64,000 nt of DNA from Argyresthia goedartella (lineage: Eukaryota; Arthropoda; Insecta; Lepidoptera; Argyresthiidae): positions 35,083,356 through 35,147,355 of the forward strand of contig OX463815.1 of assembly GCA_949825045.1 (NCBI GenBank), written 5' to 3'. The translations under genes and the position numbers were made by a program. Shown in pieces: positions 53,794 through 64,000 of the stretch (positions within the stretch are counted from its first letter, which is position 1; each line of letters opens with the position of its first letter). The notes beneath the pieces were generated by a model, which saw only the letters and a list, made by a program, of their open reading frames with translations, did not search any database and was not told the DNA's origin.

Positions 53794-54228
53794 CATCTTG
53801 CTGAAGCCCAGCCCGGATTTCGCCCTGCTCGTTTTACAGTGACCAACTAAGTCAACTTTTTCAATTGCGTGTCATCAGCATTGGGCAAAAAGATGCAAAT
53901 TTATGTGACCTATTTTGACTTCAAGAAAGCTTTTGATAGAGTCCATAATATTGCTGCCATAATATTGAAACCAAAAATTTTGCTGCCATAGGCTTCACTC
54001 CAAATCTACTAACACCGTTTGCCAATTACTTTGCAAATATGTTACATTACGAACAAGTTTTTGGCATGCATTCAGCGGCTTATGACACTTGTTCTGGAGT
54101 AAGTCAGGGTAGAACCATTGGCTCTACCCAGTTTCTTGTGATCTTCCCGAAGTCGTTTAGACTGAGGGTCTCATGTTCGCGGATGACTTGAAATTGTCAT
54201 CTGCTGACTTTGAATTGTTGCAGAGACC
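53794..54228 (+). pseudogene. Decayed non-LTR reverse transcriptase fragment
   Basis: HLAEAQPGFRPARFTVTN (QHGFR-type motif), stop, VNFFNCVSSALGKKMQIYVT then YFDFKKAFDRVHN (motif A). After a frame change near a duplicated TTGCTGCCATA come AIGFTPNLLTPFANYFANML, SGVSQGRTIGSTQFLVI (motif B) and, after another frame change, MFADDLKLSSADFELLQ (motif C, FADD). At least one stop and two frameshifts, so long dead. It is a different lineage from LINE-A, -B and -C. Confidence 0.88.
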
Positions 54229-54341
54229 TTTTTTTTCGCAAGGGATTTAAAATAGGTATTTAAAAAATAAGGCCCGAAAGATAAAAAGCGAGTCAAACAG
54301 TAATAATATATATAGGTATAATATAAATGTATGTAGGTATA

Positions 54342-56094
54342 TACAGTGGTGGTCATATAATTAAGAACGATTATTTGAAAACAAGCTTTTTTCAAACCTA
54401 CGAGAATAACACTTATTGCATATCGTTTTAAATCTCTCTCGGTATCGTAAAACTGTTTTACACAATCGTAGCATACAGTTATAATATGATAAATTCAACA
54501 ATATTATTATATAAGTAAACTTTTTGTATATAATATATCTTAACATATTATTGCAAACTTACTGGCTGGCCACATAATTAAGAACGCTGGATAGTTTATT
54601 TTTTTATTCAAATTTAAATAGAGAACACTCTGTAACTAGGCCACTATTCGAGTAATTTTGGTGCCATTTAATCCTGTAAAAGTCAAAAAGTTGATCGTTT
54701 CATAATAAAAAAATGGGAAAAAATAAAAGTTGTGATGCATCTACAAGGGAAGTAATAATAAAACTTCGCGATATGAATTGGTCATATAAAAATATTGCCA
54801 ATCATTTGCAGTGCTCAAAAACGATGATATTCCACGCTGTGAAGCATTTTAACACACATCAAACTACTTTAAATATTCCTCGTGTACCTAAACAGAGAAA
54901 GTCATCTCAGCGAGACGATCGAAATATCGTGCGTTTGGCAAAACAATACCCTTTTAAGGGGTCTAATGAGTTAAAAAAAGAATACTTTGGTGAAAATAAC
55001 CCTTCAGCGATCTCAGCGCGCACTATCCGAAGGCGATTGGTAGAAGCGTAGTTGAACTGAAGGATAGCAAGAAAGGTGCCCATGTTGAAACAGTGTCATA
55101 GGCAAGCCCGGCTTGCATTTGCCAGGAGGTATGAAAGCTGGACAGCAAGACAGTGGAAAAATGTTCTTTTCTCTGACGAAACAAAAATTAACAGAGTATG
55201 TTCTGATGGGAAACGATATGTTCGACGCCCTCCGAATACAGCATTCGACCCCAAGTACACAAAAATGACATTAAAGCATGGTGGTGGAAATGTGAAAATT
55301 TGGGGATGCTTCTCTGGTCATGGTGTTGGACCTGTTAGACTGATAGAAGGAAACATGGATCAATTCCAGTACAAAAATATACTCGAAGAAACTATGTTAC
55401 CATATGCTGAAGACGTACTTCCGATTATTTGGACATTCCAACACGACAACGATCCGAAGCACACTGCATGCACCGTTAAAGAATTCCTCAGATCTCAATC
55501 AGTTTCTGTCTTAGAATGGCCACCGAACAGCCCAGATTTAAATCCCATAGAGCATCTTTGGTGCGAAGTCAAGAAAAAGGTTTCAAATCGACGATGTGGT
55601 AACCTAACTGAGTTATATAACGTTTTTTTAGAAGAATGGCGCTCTATTTCTCTTGAAAAATGTCAAAAATTGATAGAATCAATGCCTCGTCGGTGTAAGG
55701 CAGTTATTAAAAGCCATGGTCACGTTACAAACTATTAACTTAGAATAAAATGTATTAAATTATAATTTTTAACATTGTCACTGTCTTATTTAATGTGATT
55801 TGTAAAATCTAAATATCTACGGAAACAACTCTCTAGTAGCTTAAGAATCGTTCTTAATTATTTGTCCAGCATTTTTACTACTTGAATTTGTAATTATCGA
55901 TAATCAATTAAATTTGTAAAAAAAATAGTAAATGTTTTAAATATTTACTCCTAATCCCGTTTATTTTATCGATGTAGCTATTTCATAACACAACTAATTA
56001 CTTTTAAGAAGGAACTTAAAAGTACACATAGCATAGTTTTGAAAAAAAATATCTGGTACTACAAATCGTTCTTAATTTTATGACCACCACTGTA
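54342..56094 (+). mobile_element. Complete Tc1-like element with IR/DR termini
   Basis: 1753 bp between TA dinucleotides at 54340-54341 and 56095-56096. Outer TIRs TACAGTGGTGGTCATA(T/A)AAT, then TAAGAACGATT, are nearly identical. Related inner copies (CACATAATTAAGAACG near 54571; CGTTCTTAATTATTTGTCCA near 55849) give the inverted-repeat/direct-repeat arrangement known in many Tc1 elements. One transposase gene lies between. Confidence 0.95.
54713..55738 (+). pseudogene. Tc1-like DD34E transposase with two in-frame stops
   Basis: 341 codons in one frame, normal for Tc1 transposases. Residues 1-112 are the paired-like DNA-binding part (TREVIIKLRDMNWSYKNIAN, then an Arg/Lys linker RVPKQRKSSQRDDR and a second helical region to RTIRRRLVEA). 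TAG at 55049-55051 and TGA at 55058-55060 interrupt it, just before RIARKV. The catalytic domain is intact: D155 in VLFSDET, D245 in FQHDNDPKH, E280 in SPDLNPIEHLW, with 34 residues between the last two, hence DD34E. Readthrough of both stops would be needed for a full product; a separate C-terminal product lacks DNA binding. Cuts at TA and pastes as DNA (family knowledge). Confidence 0.93.
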
Positions 56095-56179
56095 TAATCT
56101 CGGGTCAACGATGACGTCGTATTCCTATTTTAGGGAGTAGCGATACATCCCTTGTTTACCCTGCTAAACAAGCTTGTAA

Positions 56180-56222
56180 TGTACATTTATTTCTGTAAAT
56201 AAACGATTATTATTATTATTAT
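56180..56222 (+). repeat. (ATT)n retroelement tail
   Basis: TTTCTGTAAATAAACG followed by six ATT units. Resembles the LINE-B-type tail; upstream sequence not assigned. Confidence 0.5.
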
Positions 56223-56224
56223 TT

Positions 56225-57000
56225 ATTCAAAATGTCTATGGAAAATCGAAGTAAACTCGAGATTAGTGCCAACTGGTTAACATCTTAATTTCAATATATG
56301 TGTGTATAAATTGTGGTACTTTACAATTTACGACGTGAATAAAAAAACCTATTTCTGAAACGCTCTCCTCGAAATCATAAACGACATTCTTGGAACAGAC
56401 AGAACTTGACTTCCGTCGACGAATTATTCTTGTCTTCCACAAAAGATACAAGAGGGAAAGAAAATAATTCGGAATTTGGCCGTTTGTCAAATCAAACGTA
56501 CCGAGAGCTCACACTGCTGTGTACAGTCCTGTAAAAAAGTTTTTCTTGGAATGAGCTAAGCAAAACCTGGTCGTAACGAGTCGGTGGTCATCTCGCCCGA
56601 AAGAAACTCGCACGAACAGGCGAGTTGACACCTTTTGATTAAACCTATTTTCGATCCCCTACTTTGTTTTTAGCTAGGATCCTTGTCTCGTACTATTAAC
56701 TCTAAAGTCAGACTCAAATTTTATTTTTGTTGTTCAGGTTATCTTTTGGTATGATCTTGATCATCATTTAGAACTTTCAATATGAACATCTTATCCACAG
56801 AATACGATGGATTGTCATAAATTAATAGGTATCAAAAATGAAATAAACTTACTTGAGGTTTTAAATTTTCTAGACTGCTTTACATATTTAGTTTGTTATT
56901 TTCCGCCACAAATACGATATACCAATATGCCTCAACTTACCTCACATCATACCAACGCAATATATAATAAATAGTTCACCCCGCCGACGAAAAGGCTGTT
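56225..57000. other. No gene recognised
   Basis: No domain or repeat partner; short minus-strand frame 56263-56490 unsupported. Confidence 0.5.
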
Positions 57001-57004
57001 TATG

Positions 57005-57460
57005 TCTTTATGACGTATCATAAACCCTCTTTACTGCGTCCAAAACCCACACGTTACGACCAGCTTAATGATAAACTTCTTGGTAAAAACTCATTTCTTA
57101 TCTGAATATTGATCATTATGACCATGACGTACAAAAATTTGTCAAATTATGACATTCAAATTTCGAACGCCGACGTCCACCTGCGTGCCGCCTCTAGTTT
57201 GTATGTGAAGTTGGTACTACTGAACAAGCTACAACTGCAGAGCAACGATCAATAGCACAATGCCGGTCGAACATGCGGTTCCTGAACACATCAAAGAGAG
57301 CTTATGATATGTATGTGGATAAACTAGTGTATGTAACTGTACATAATTAGGCATCAAAACTCTCGAGTGATATTATTATGAAACTCGCCTTCGGCTCGTT
57401 TCATAGACCAACTCTTGGGTATTAATGCCCTCCATTATATAACAGTCACATAAACTGCTA
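57005..57460. mobile_element. MITE-C copy d
   Basis: The left terminus is degraded (only ACGTATCATAAACCCTC). The inner closing arm CTTATGATATGTATGTGGAT is present and the second palindrome is intact with the majority core orientation. Confidence 0.85.
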
Positions 57461-57514
57461 TTATATTTGCACTTAAGGACTCAGTTTCCATGGCATTTCC
57501 CGTTATAGGATTTG

Positions 57515-57562
57515 AATTTTATTACCATGGCATAAGGTTCATAATCGCGGTACCTCGCGCGT
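57515..57562. repeat. Short dispersed block ATTACCATGGCATAA
   Basis: Also at 4431 (same, followed by AATCGCG) and near 420. Probably a remnant of an interspersed element. Confidence 0.5.
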
Positions 57563-57564
57563 TG

Positions 57565-57875
57565 GTGCGGTAATGGGGCGGTTAATGTAAAATTAATATT
57601 TATCTCAGTGTTCAGGCAGCCGCCTTTGTGACGAAGACTCTAGCGAAAAAAAGCTAAATACGTAACTAAACCATTCAATCGCTTTTCACCCAACCTGTAC
57701 CTCCACATTAGAAATCAGGTTCATTAGTCACTCGCCCCATCTAATTGGCGGCAGTCGGTCTGGTCACTTCTGTGCATCACTGTACCGTGGCTGGTGTGAG
57801 GATGGGAGTGTAAATTGATATTTCTGTAATTAGGTATTCATGTTTGATATTTGATCTGATGGCAGCGGGTTATAG
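57565..57875. other. No gene recognised
   Basis: No domain or repeat partner. Confidence 0.5.
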
Positions 57876-57880
57876 TGTAT

Positions 57881-57990
57881 GTACTGTACATGGAGTACCT
57901 CGAGCTATCCATGTACAGTACGTTTACCAGTATACATGACCCTCATTACCCTTCATCTAAGCTACCGCAGTGTTTTCCCTGATAGCATCT
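57881..57990. repeat. 14-bp hairpin and fragment of the MITE hairpin core
   Basis: GTACTGTACATGGA (57881-57894) and its exact reverse complement (57908-57921), loop of 13 bases containing CTCGAG. Then at 57945-57984 TTACCCTTCATCTAAGCTACCGCAGTG matches the right half of the MITE-A/MITE-D core; the left half is absent. Confidence 0.75.
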
Positions 57991-58152
57991 GTGTTATCAC
58001 ATTTCCCGAAATCCACATGGCAATATTCATAATGTCTGGGCAAAGTGATAAATAAAATAAGGAAGTTCATGTTATAATTATTCACTTGGCCCAAAGTAGT
58101 TTGTCATTATTCATAATGTCCTGGCATTTTTCATAATGCCCGGATTAATCTC

Positions 58153-58515
58153 TTGGTTCATGACAAATACAGTGTAAAATTTGTTAATTATCGTCCATTC
58201 TATGTGAAACTCTCCAGGACCAATGTTGGCTTCAACAGCATTCCATGTAGGATTTTCCGATCTTATAATAAATTGTTCTTGTCTCATTCTGATAAGGATC
58301 TAGTTGGTATTATTTACGTTAGATTTAAAACAAATGTAGCAGCTGCCTCAGCGGCGAAGTTATACGTTTATCGCATGTATGTTAATGTATCTGTTTTTGG
58401 TTTTAGTATTAATATCAACCTTATCTTGTTTTTTTTTGTGTTTTATTTCTATCATATTAACTTCTGGCTAGGGTTCCAAAAATCCCGTTTTGATTATAGT
58501 GATGTTAATTTGTGA
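58153..58515 (+). pseudogene. Possible C-terminus of a non-LTR reverse transcriptase ORF
   Basis: About 120 codons. RPFYVKLSRTNVGFNSIPCR, then IFRSYNKLFLSH and DLVGIIYVRFKTNV resemble the R-x-x-x-VP-x-RTN-x-x-NS-x-x-R-x-x-x-x-YN ending of LINE ORF2 proteins. The remaining C-terminal half is hydrophobic and probably 3' UTR read through. The ATG at 58153 would be internal to the original ORF. Confidence 0.45.
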
Positions 58516-58519
58516 TTGG

Positions 58520-59450
58520 CTTGATACTCTTCCTTGTGTAGGTAGGCCACGCACACAGTGTAAAAGGTATTATACACATTTATAGACACATAGATAATGA
58601 TTTTACTGAGGGATGCCTCAATGATGACAATGATGTCCGACCGATATCGGTCACGGCGACAGTTTCATCAACTTTGTACTCGTCGGCTGGCATGTGGTTT
58701 AGATAGTTCATATTTATTTGTAAAGATCCTTACATCCAGGCCTATCAATTCATAATGTTTGGGATAGTTTTTTTCGGCGATACTAATCGATTTATGTATA
58801 TTTGACAGCTCGGCCCAAAACTTATGGAGGTGTCAAAAATAATGTTGCTGCAAACAATTCAGTTTTACATTGAAATTTGTTGAGAAAAGTCCCTAAAACC
58901 ACTTAAAATGGGACCACATATTTTCGTTGCACCCTTTAATCGAGAGTTAATCTTGATTTTGACACTGACATTTGTGCACGTGGCGTTTCCTCTTTAGATA
59001 AGTCTAAGGAGGCGCCCTAAGAATTCCGAAGAAACCTCTTCCAGCGGAAACATTTCTTAAACATTTTCCACTCATATTGAAGTACACTTGAGAGCCACAC
59101 ACAATACGGTAGCAAACATTCTTATTTGTTGTGTCACGGACAGAATCTTACGGTTCTTGACAATTTTATTCTTATTTTTCTGACAATGTACAATTTCCAG
59201 TTGTCATCATCGAAAATCAATCATAAGTGCAAATATTTAATGAGGTGTACTCACGAATACCGAGATTTAAAACTATGCGTAATGTTTTAATAGTATGGAA
59301 GCATTTTGGAACTATCTGTCTGTAAGTATACAAGCTTTCTATTTATTCAAGTAAAATATTTATATGTTTAATTATGTAGTTGTTTAAATAAAAAAACATG
59401 CATACTCCGAATTGAATCAACGAAATCTCTGGCGGAAAACCTATACACGC
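58520..59450. other. No gene recognised
   Basis: No domain or repeat partner. CCGATATCGG at 58640 is a small palindrome. Confidence 0.5.
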
Positions 59451-59451
59451 A

Positions 59452-59787
59452 GCCAACACAACTAGGCGCATGACAGCTAAGCTTTCATTGGAATAACGGA
59501 GGGAACACAGGAACGGTGATTCATACCATTAGTGCATATGGTTGTTTATCTATCTAAGTATAATATTTTTCCATATGAGTATGTGTATCGTTGTCTAGTA
59601 CCCAAGATACAGGGAATCCTAGTTTGGGGCTAGATCAATGTGTGTAAATAGTGTCCACGGTATTGTTATTATTATACTTAGTACATGCTAGTGACTTGTA
59701 GCTACACGTACGAACGTAAACTTACGTATTGTAGGAGAAGTTCAGACGCCGAGATCGCAGTCTTGTCATGCGCCTAGTTGTGTTGGC
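59452..59787. mobile_element. MITE-F: 336-bp element with 24-bp TIRs
   Basis: GCCAACACAACTAGGCGCAT plus GACA at 59452-59475 and its exact reverse complement at 59764-59787. It contains a SINE-2 3' fragment (59556-59645). No target duplication is obvious. Confidence 0.8.
59556..59645 (+). repeat. SINE-2 3' fragment
   Basis: TGTGTATCGTTGTCTAGTAC, AGATACAGGGAATCCTAGTT and TGGGGCTAGATC match the 3' end of SINE-2. Confidence 0.85.
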
Positions 59788-59789
59788 CG

Positions 59790-60470
59790 TTTAGTACAAA
59801 TAAGATGAATAGTATAATTCTAATCATGTTTTTGCCACTTCCTCGCGGATTGCCGCATGCCGTTTAAAAGGGCGATTGTTCTATCCCCAGATAAAGAGTC
59901 CCATACAGCAAATTACCCCCTTTTCCCCCCAATAAAAAATTGCTATCGAGTTAATTTCTTAATGAAATTAAGGAACTAGGTATATACCAATTATAGTCAG
60001 AATCGGTAGGGAAATGCGACCTGTAGGCGAGAATAGATTGACAAAAGCATTTTTGGCCTATCTCGAAACTGGACGCTTCGTTCGCTCGGACAATTATAGT
60101 TGCGCCGAGATGGAAACTGCAACAAAAGTGTTAAAGACATTATTGAAGAGGACCTAAAATCAATATTTAGTGTGTACCTATCCTATTTCGCCCGCAACAT
60201 TGAAGAAGGTAAAAGGTGACGTAAATACATATTCTGCTTTTAAAATGATACAACTTAGAGTGCTGAAGCGGAGCTAGAGGAACACTCTAGGACATAAAAA
60301 CTTAGAAGTGGTATGACTGATAACTTAAAACTTTATAAAATACACAAAGAATCAAAATAGAAAAAGTATTGGCATAATCTTTCCAAATTTGCTGCACGCA
60401 ATACCCAAATGTTGAAGAGTGTATCGATTCATTTGATTGATCGATGTGTTTAAGCTATATCTCCTCACAA
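59790..60470. other. No gene recognised
   Basis: No domain or repeat partner. Confidence 0.5.
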
Positions 60471-60476
60471 ACAGGC

Positions 60477-60634
60477 TAACGGCCGGTGTCCTGGGCGCTG
60501 GTTAAGTTAACAAATTGGTTAAACTGATTTCAGCCAATCACGTGTCGCTATTTTGAATATTAGCGGCACGTGATTGGCTCAAATCATTTTAACCAAGTTG
60601 TTAACTTAATCAGCGCCCAGGAAACCGGTCGTAA
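60477..60634. mobile_element. 158-bp foldback element
   Basis: Almost wholly palindromic: left arm CCGGTGTCCTGGGCGCTGGT, TAAGTTAACAA, CAGCCAATCACGTG; right arm the reverse complement with few mismatches, centred on TATTTTGAATATTAG. Arms are about 70 bases. Transcribed, it would form a long hairpin RNA. Confidence 0.9.
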
Positions 60635-60659
60635 GACTGACACCTGTCAAGGAATTTGT

Positions 60660-60775
60660 GACGATTTAACCCCTTAGGCCCTGGTGACTGTACTAAGGTG
60701 CCACTGTGCCGTTATATCATAACTTTTATATACAATATAACTCATAATCAGGTCCAGGGCTCGAAAGGTTCCCGG
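60660..60775 (-). repeat. Dispersed repeat R11, copy 2
   Basis: Inverted partner of 20845-20955. Confidence 0.55.
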
Positions 60776-60849
60776 TAGCTGTCATTAAAATTAGCCTCAC
60801 TGATGGGACGAGAAGAAAAGAGGTAAGATCAAAGTACAAGCCTTACAAC

Positions 60850-60905
60850 AAATGAAATAGCGTCACGTCTTTTCCAATACGGGCCGGCAGAGGTACAGTT
60901 GAGAC
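60850..60905 (-). repeat. SINE-3 fragment
   Basis: AATAGCGTCACGTCTTTTCC and GGGCCGGCAGAGGTACAGTTG match the SINE-3 3' end on the minus strand. Confidence 0.6.
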
Positions 60906-60909
60906 TGAA

Positions 60910-61755
60910 TGAGACTGAATTCCCAGAAGTATTAAGGGAATCAGCATATTTCTGAGAAAACCTACCACACACACGCCGTAATATCGCAACTGACGTTTAT
61001 GAGCAAAATGACTACTTTTATGGAGATCCAGAAGTAAATGTTAAAGTGCTTTAAATTAGAAGTGAAGCCAACTTAACTGAGCTGTCAGTAGCAATGTACT
61101 CTCGCGTTAATGTAGGCTATGAGTAATTTACGGCAGTGGTATAAAGAAGTTATTTTGTCCCACTATTACTGTTTTATAATTATGATATGTAATTTTGAAA
61201 TTTCACACGATGTAGTTTGAGAAACTTTTATTTTACTACTAAGTTACCCCCCCAATGTACATTCCAAATAAAAGATGATTTGTTTACGTAACACGTTCGT
61301 ATTTGGGTCACAGAAATACAAAGTTTAATAAGTTTCACCTTAGAATTGGGTCGTTCAATATTACTTTTACACACCTAGGACAGAGACACGAGTGATTCTA
61401 TAATGGTTCCATTTTTCATTTTCAAAATGTTAAAGGTGTTACGTAGCATTTATTACACTAGGTATGATTCCATTTTTTAATCCTAGGATTTCACTAAGAC
61501 TTTATTATAATCTAAGATCTCACGACTTTAGAAAACTAATAAACTATCAATATTTCTTTAGTTTCTGACTGACCACTGAGTTACTGATATACGCTCAAAT
61601 AAACAAGACTCTTGGCTTAGCTGTAGTGGACAAATGAAGGACATTTTGTTCTAAGGAACTTTAAGTACTGCTGTACTATTTCTTGTTGGGAATAATGCCT
61701 CTTATTTTAAAACATATTTATTTCGAAATGGTTTTCTTAGTTCATTCGGTGAAAC
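60910..61755. other. No gene recognised
   Basis: A/T-rich; no domain or repeat partner. Confidence 0.5.
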
Positions 61756-61758
61756 ATA

Positions 61759-61812
61759 GAAAATTCGGTGTGTAAAAGATCCCCTTGAAAATCTTTTACT
61801 CACCGAATTTTC
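61759..61812. repeat. 22-bp hairpin with one mismatch
   Basis: GAAAATTCGGTG-TGTAAAAGAT at 61759-61780 pairs with 61791-61812; 10-base loop. Could be a small RNA precursor or a MITE relic; no second copy. Confidence 0.9.
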
Positions 61813-61814
61813 GC

Positions 61815-62710
61815 AATGTTCTGCCGCAGTGTAAGTTGTCTTGAACTTTATTTTAATACTAGCTGATGCGCATGGACTTTCGCAATCAAAATGTGGGAGA
61901 GATAACAACCATAGCAATATTGGCTAGCGATTGGGCTTGTGCCCATCAGTGGGTTATTAGCTGACAGCGTGATAGACTAGTTTTTCCTCTTGTAACAATA
62001 AAAAGCTTATCTGCATTTGAAACCTGTGAACAAGCAACAAACATAAAATCAAGTTTGGGAAAATTAATCAGGCCTTAAGAGTGTTCCAGCAGCCATAAGA
62101 GTCTGGCCTTGGACTCTGTTCAACAGCGCAATTTGTCTATTTTGTGCAGCAAATCAAATCAAATAAAAATGTATTTAAAGTTTAAAACTGTAGATATTTA
62201 TATATGCTTAGCTCCAATTGGTCTATTTGTCCGGCAGCAGTCGTCTTTGTTTCTGTTTCAATGGGGCTCCGCCCTCCCAACACCCCGTCCTTTCCTCCAT
62301 GCCACTTATGTTCACCACGCCAGAAAGGTTAAACAGATCCAATTGTTGTATTTGGTCAGCAGCAGTTGTTGTTTCTGTTTTGGACTCCCCAGTCCTAGCT
62401 GCACCTCTTTATTACTTCTACCTCCCCGTAAAACTGGCCATAATGGCCGGCACCTTCAGCTTAGAGAGTTGAGCGGTGAAGGGTACCTTTGACTTGGCAA
62501 AAAGTTCATCTGCATTCATGTATAGGTAGACTCAACTTAGTTTCTTTTGATTTTCTTAGTTTAAAAGGCAGATTTTTTACAATCAGTACTTAAATTACAA
62601 ATTTTAGCGTCAAAAATTTCAACCACCACGAATCGAATGCTAATCTTTGGTAGGTATAGACGAGTCTTATTTGGCAATTCATTAGAGCGACAATCTGCGT
62701 AAAAGTAATA
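61815..62710. other. No secure gene
   Basis: Overlapping plus-strand frames at 62109-62492 are open, but contain a diverged internal repeat (TTGTCCGGCAGCAGTCGTC / TTGGTCAGCAGCAGTTGTT) and no recognisable domain. Confidence 0.4.
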
Positions 62711-62717
62711 GAAATTG

Positions 62718-62783
62718 CCTACAGCTACTACAAGCACTTGCCTACCATTACCTACAGCTACTACAAGCACTTGCCTACCATTA
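62718..62783. repeat. 33-bp tandem duplication, identical units
   Basis: 62718-62750 and 62751-62783 are identical (CCTACAGCTACTACAAGCAC...). Period divisible by three, in an open minus-strand frame with no other support. Confidence 0.95.
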
Positions 62784-62789
62784 CCTAGC

Positions 62790-63225
62790 GGTGAAGATGA
62801 GGACATTCATAGTCTAAAACTTACATACCTATACATAATCATGAAAACAGCATAAATAAACAACATATTCTTATTCAATTGATATTAGGAATGTCAAATG
62901 CAAGTTAATAAACATTGCTTTAGCAATGCCAATAAAGAAGCCTGGCACTAAATGTAAACTCTAAGCTTTAAAAACTACCATAAAGTGCGATGACTCCTCA
63001 TGTTAAATTTAAAGACATTACATAAAAGGCGCTTAATAGCCACTGAATGTAGTTGGTGTAGCTTTGCAGGGCCTTTATTATCAACCATACAACGTGGATA
63101 TATACGACTATACCATTGGATAATGTACAAATCGTGCAACTCGTCTTTGACAATTAATCTTATGAATATTATAGGCAATTTCGAGAAAGACATCATATAA
63201 TACCTTGGTCTCTACTTACACACAT
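62790..63225. other. No gene recognised
   Basis: Short frames on both strands (62975-63200) mirror each other and have no domain. Confidence 0.5.
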
Positions 63226-63228
63226 TGA

Positions 63229-63442
63229 TCTAGCCCCAAACTAGGATTCCCTCTATCTTGAGTACTAGACAACGATACACATACTTATATAGATAAATAC
63301 TATGCTTAGATAGACAAACAACCATGACTAGGGTACAAACATCCGTTCTCATCAAACAAATATTTGCCCCCAACGGGACTCGAACCCGGGACCCTTAGCT
63401 TCGTAGGCAGGGTCACTGCCGACTCGGCCATTCGAGTCGTCG
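63229..63442 (-). mobile_element. SINE-2 copy, well preserved
   Basis: Minus strand: head CGGCAGTGACCCTGCCTACG, B box GGGTTCGAGTCCC, body with CATGGTTGTTTGTCTATC and AGATAGAGGGAATCCTAGTT. Closely similar to 11776-11988. Confidence 0.9.
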
Positions 63443-63449
63443 GTTGAGT

Positions 63450-63900
63450 ATGTTTTGTTGCGTGCATTAAATATCTTTACTTATTGGAATTCACCATATA
63501 ATCACTTGTAAGGATATTAATTTGTTGATGGAAAACTTGATTAGGAAACCTTTATATCACCAAAAGCGGATGGTCTAGCTCTATTTTTTATACGAATAGG
63601 TCAAAAAAGTTGTGGCTTGCCATATATTTATTCCAAAAGCGAACTTTTGGGACCTCAAATGCGAATCCGGTTGAAATTGTGTCTACTAAGCGACGATGAC
63701 TACTTGGAGATATGGTGGGAATTAGCTCCGAGCTATCAATAACTAGTGGTAGGACTGTTGGCTTAGGTTGGGGCCTTGAGAAAGCCTTGACGTTTTTCCA
63801 CTGTCTTTGAAGATTTATTGATTTTGGCACTACCTATGTAATATAACAAAATGGGCGCCGGGTTTTCCCCGTAATTGGGTCAGAGGCACTGAAAACTCAT
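63450..63900. other. No gene recognised
   Basis: An 80-codon minus-strand frame at 63588-63830 has no recognisable domain. Confidence 0.5.
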
Positions 63901-63910
63901 TTTTACGTGA

Positions 63911-64000
63911 AGTCGAAATCAAACTCAAAACTGCTTTACTACTGTAGATATTTTGAAAAGATGCGATTAGCTTTAAAAATTACTTTTGTAAAAGTCACGT
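63911..64000 (-). mobile_element. LINE-C-like 3' end, cut by the window edge
   Basis: AATCAAACTCAAAACTGCTTTACTACTGTAGATATTTT resembles the LINE-C tail (CAAAGTACTTTATTACTGTAGATATTT) but is divergent. It runs off the window. Confidence 0.45.

Noticed and set aside
62109..62492. 127-codon frame as a gene
   Set aside because: Two long overlapping frames, a diverged internal repeat and no domain; not supportable without transcripts.

Overview
The window looks like lepidopteran (moth or butterfly) nuclear DNA that is gene-poor and packed with transposable elements. The reasons are the A+T-rich base composition, tRNA-derived SINEs with B boxes, many 5'-truncated non-LTR retrotransposons ending in short tandem tails, Tc1/mariner-superfamily elements, palindromic MITEs, and dispersed sequence motifs that I know from lepidopteran genomes. 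There are no bacterial operons, rRNAs, CRISPR arrays or convincing free-standing tRNA genes. The organism assignment is inference; no search was run.

Layout. 0-9 kb: dispersed repeats, one copy each of MITE-A and MITE-C, a threefold 51-bp tandem repeat, a LINE-C end and a truncated LINE-A copy (7.56-8.3 kb). 9-18 kb: SINEs, a second MITE-A, a LINE C-terminal fragment (14.1-14.5 kb), and an inverted pair of repeats (14.96-15.18 and 17.73-17.93 kb) carrying a decayed ~26-bp motif array. 19-22 kb: MITE-D, a LINE-C end, and a candidate PHD-finger gene (20.18-20.78 kb) with plausible downstream 3'UTR exons. 22-29 kb: SINEs, MITE-C, LINE tails, and a SINE whose 3' half is the LINE-A tail. 29.66-31.46 kb: a complete but broken DD37D (maT-like) element. 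31.8-37.7 kb: a palindrome cluster, a minus-strand LINE fragment, and two MITE-A copies, one with a nested MITE. 38.05-39.46 kb: the best candidate host gene, an unknown protein containing a 450-bp in-frame duplication. 40-48 kb: SINE clusters, MITE-C, dispersed repeats and a LINE-C end. 48.4-51.7 kb: LINE-B on the minus strand, with a (TTA)36 insertion, next to LINE-A on the plus strand. 53.8-56.1 kb: a decayed reverse transcriptase fragment, then a full Tc1-like DD34E element. 57-64 kb: MITE-C, a LINE C-terminus, hairpin elements and a SINE.

Interaction. Most of the content can be read as a parasitic ecosystem. LINE-A-type machinery probably mobilises the SINE that shares its tail. MITE-A and MITE-D carry the same internal hairpin despite different terminal repeats. 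Only the PHD gene and the 38-kb gene look like possible host genes, and either could itself be transposon-derived. The high nesting and scarcity of genes would fit heterochromatin or a W chromosome, but the sequence alone cannot show this.
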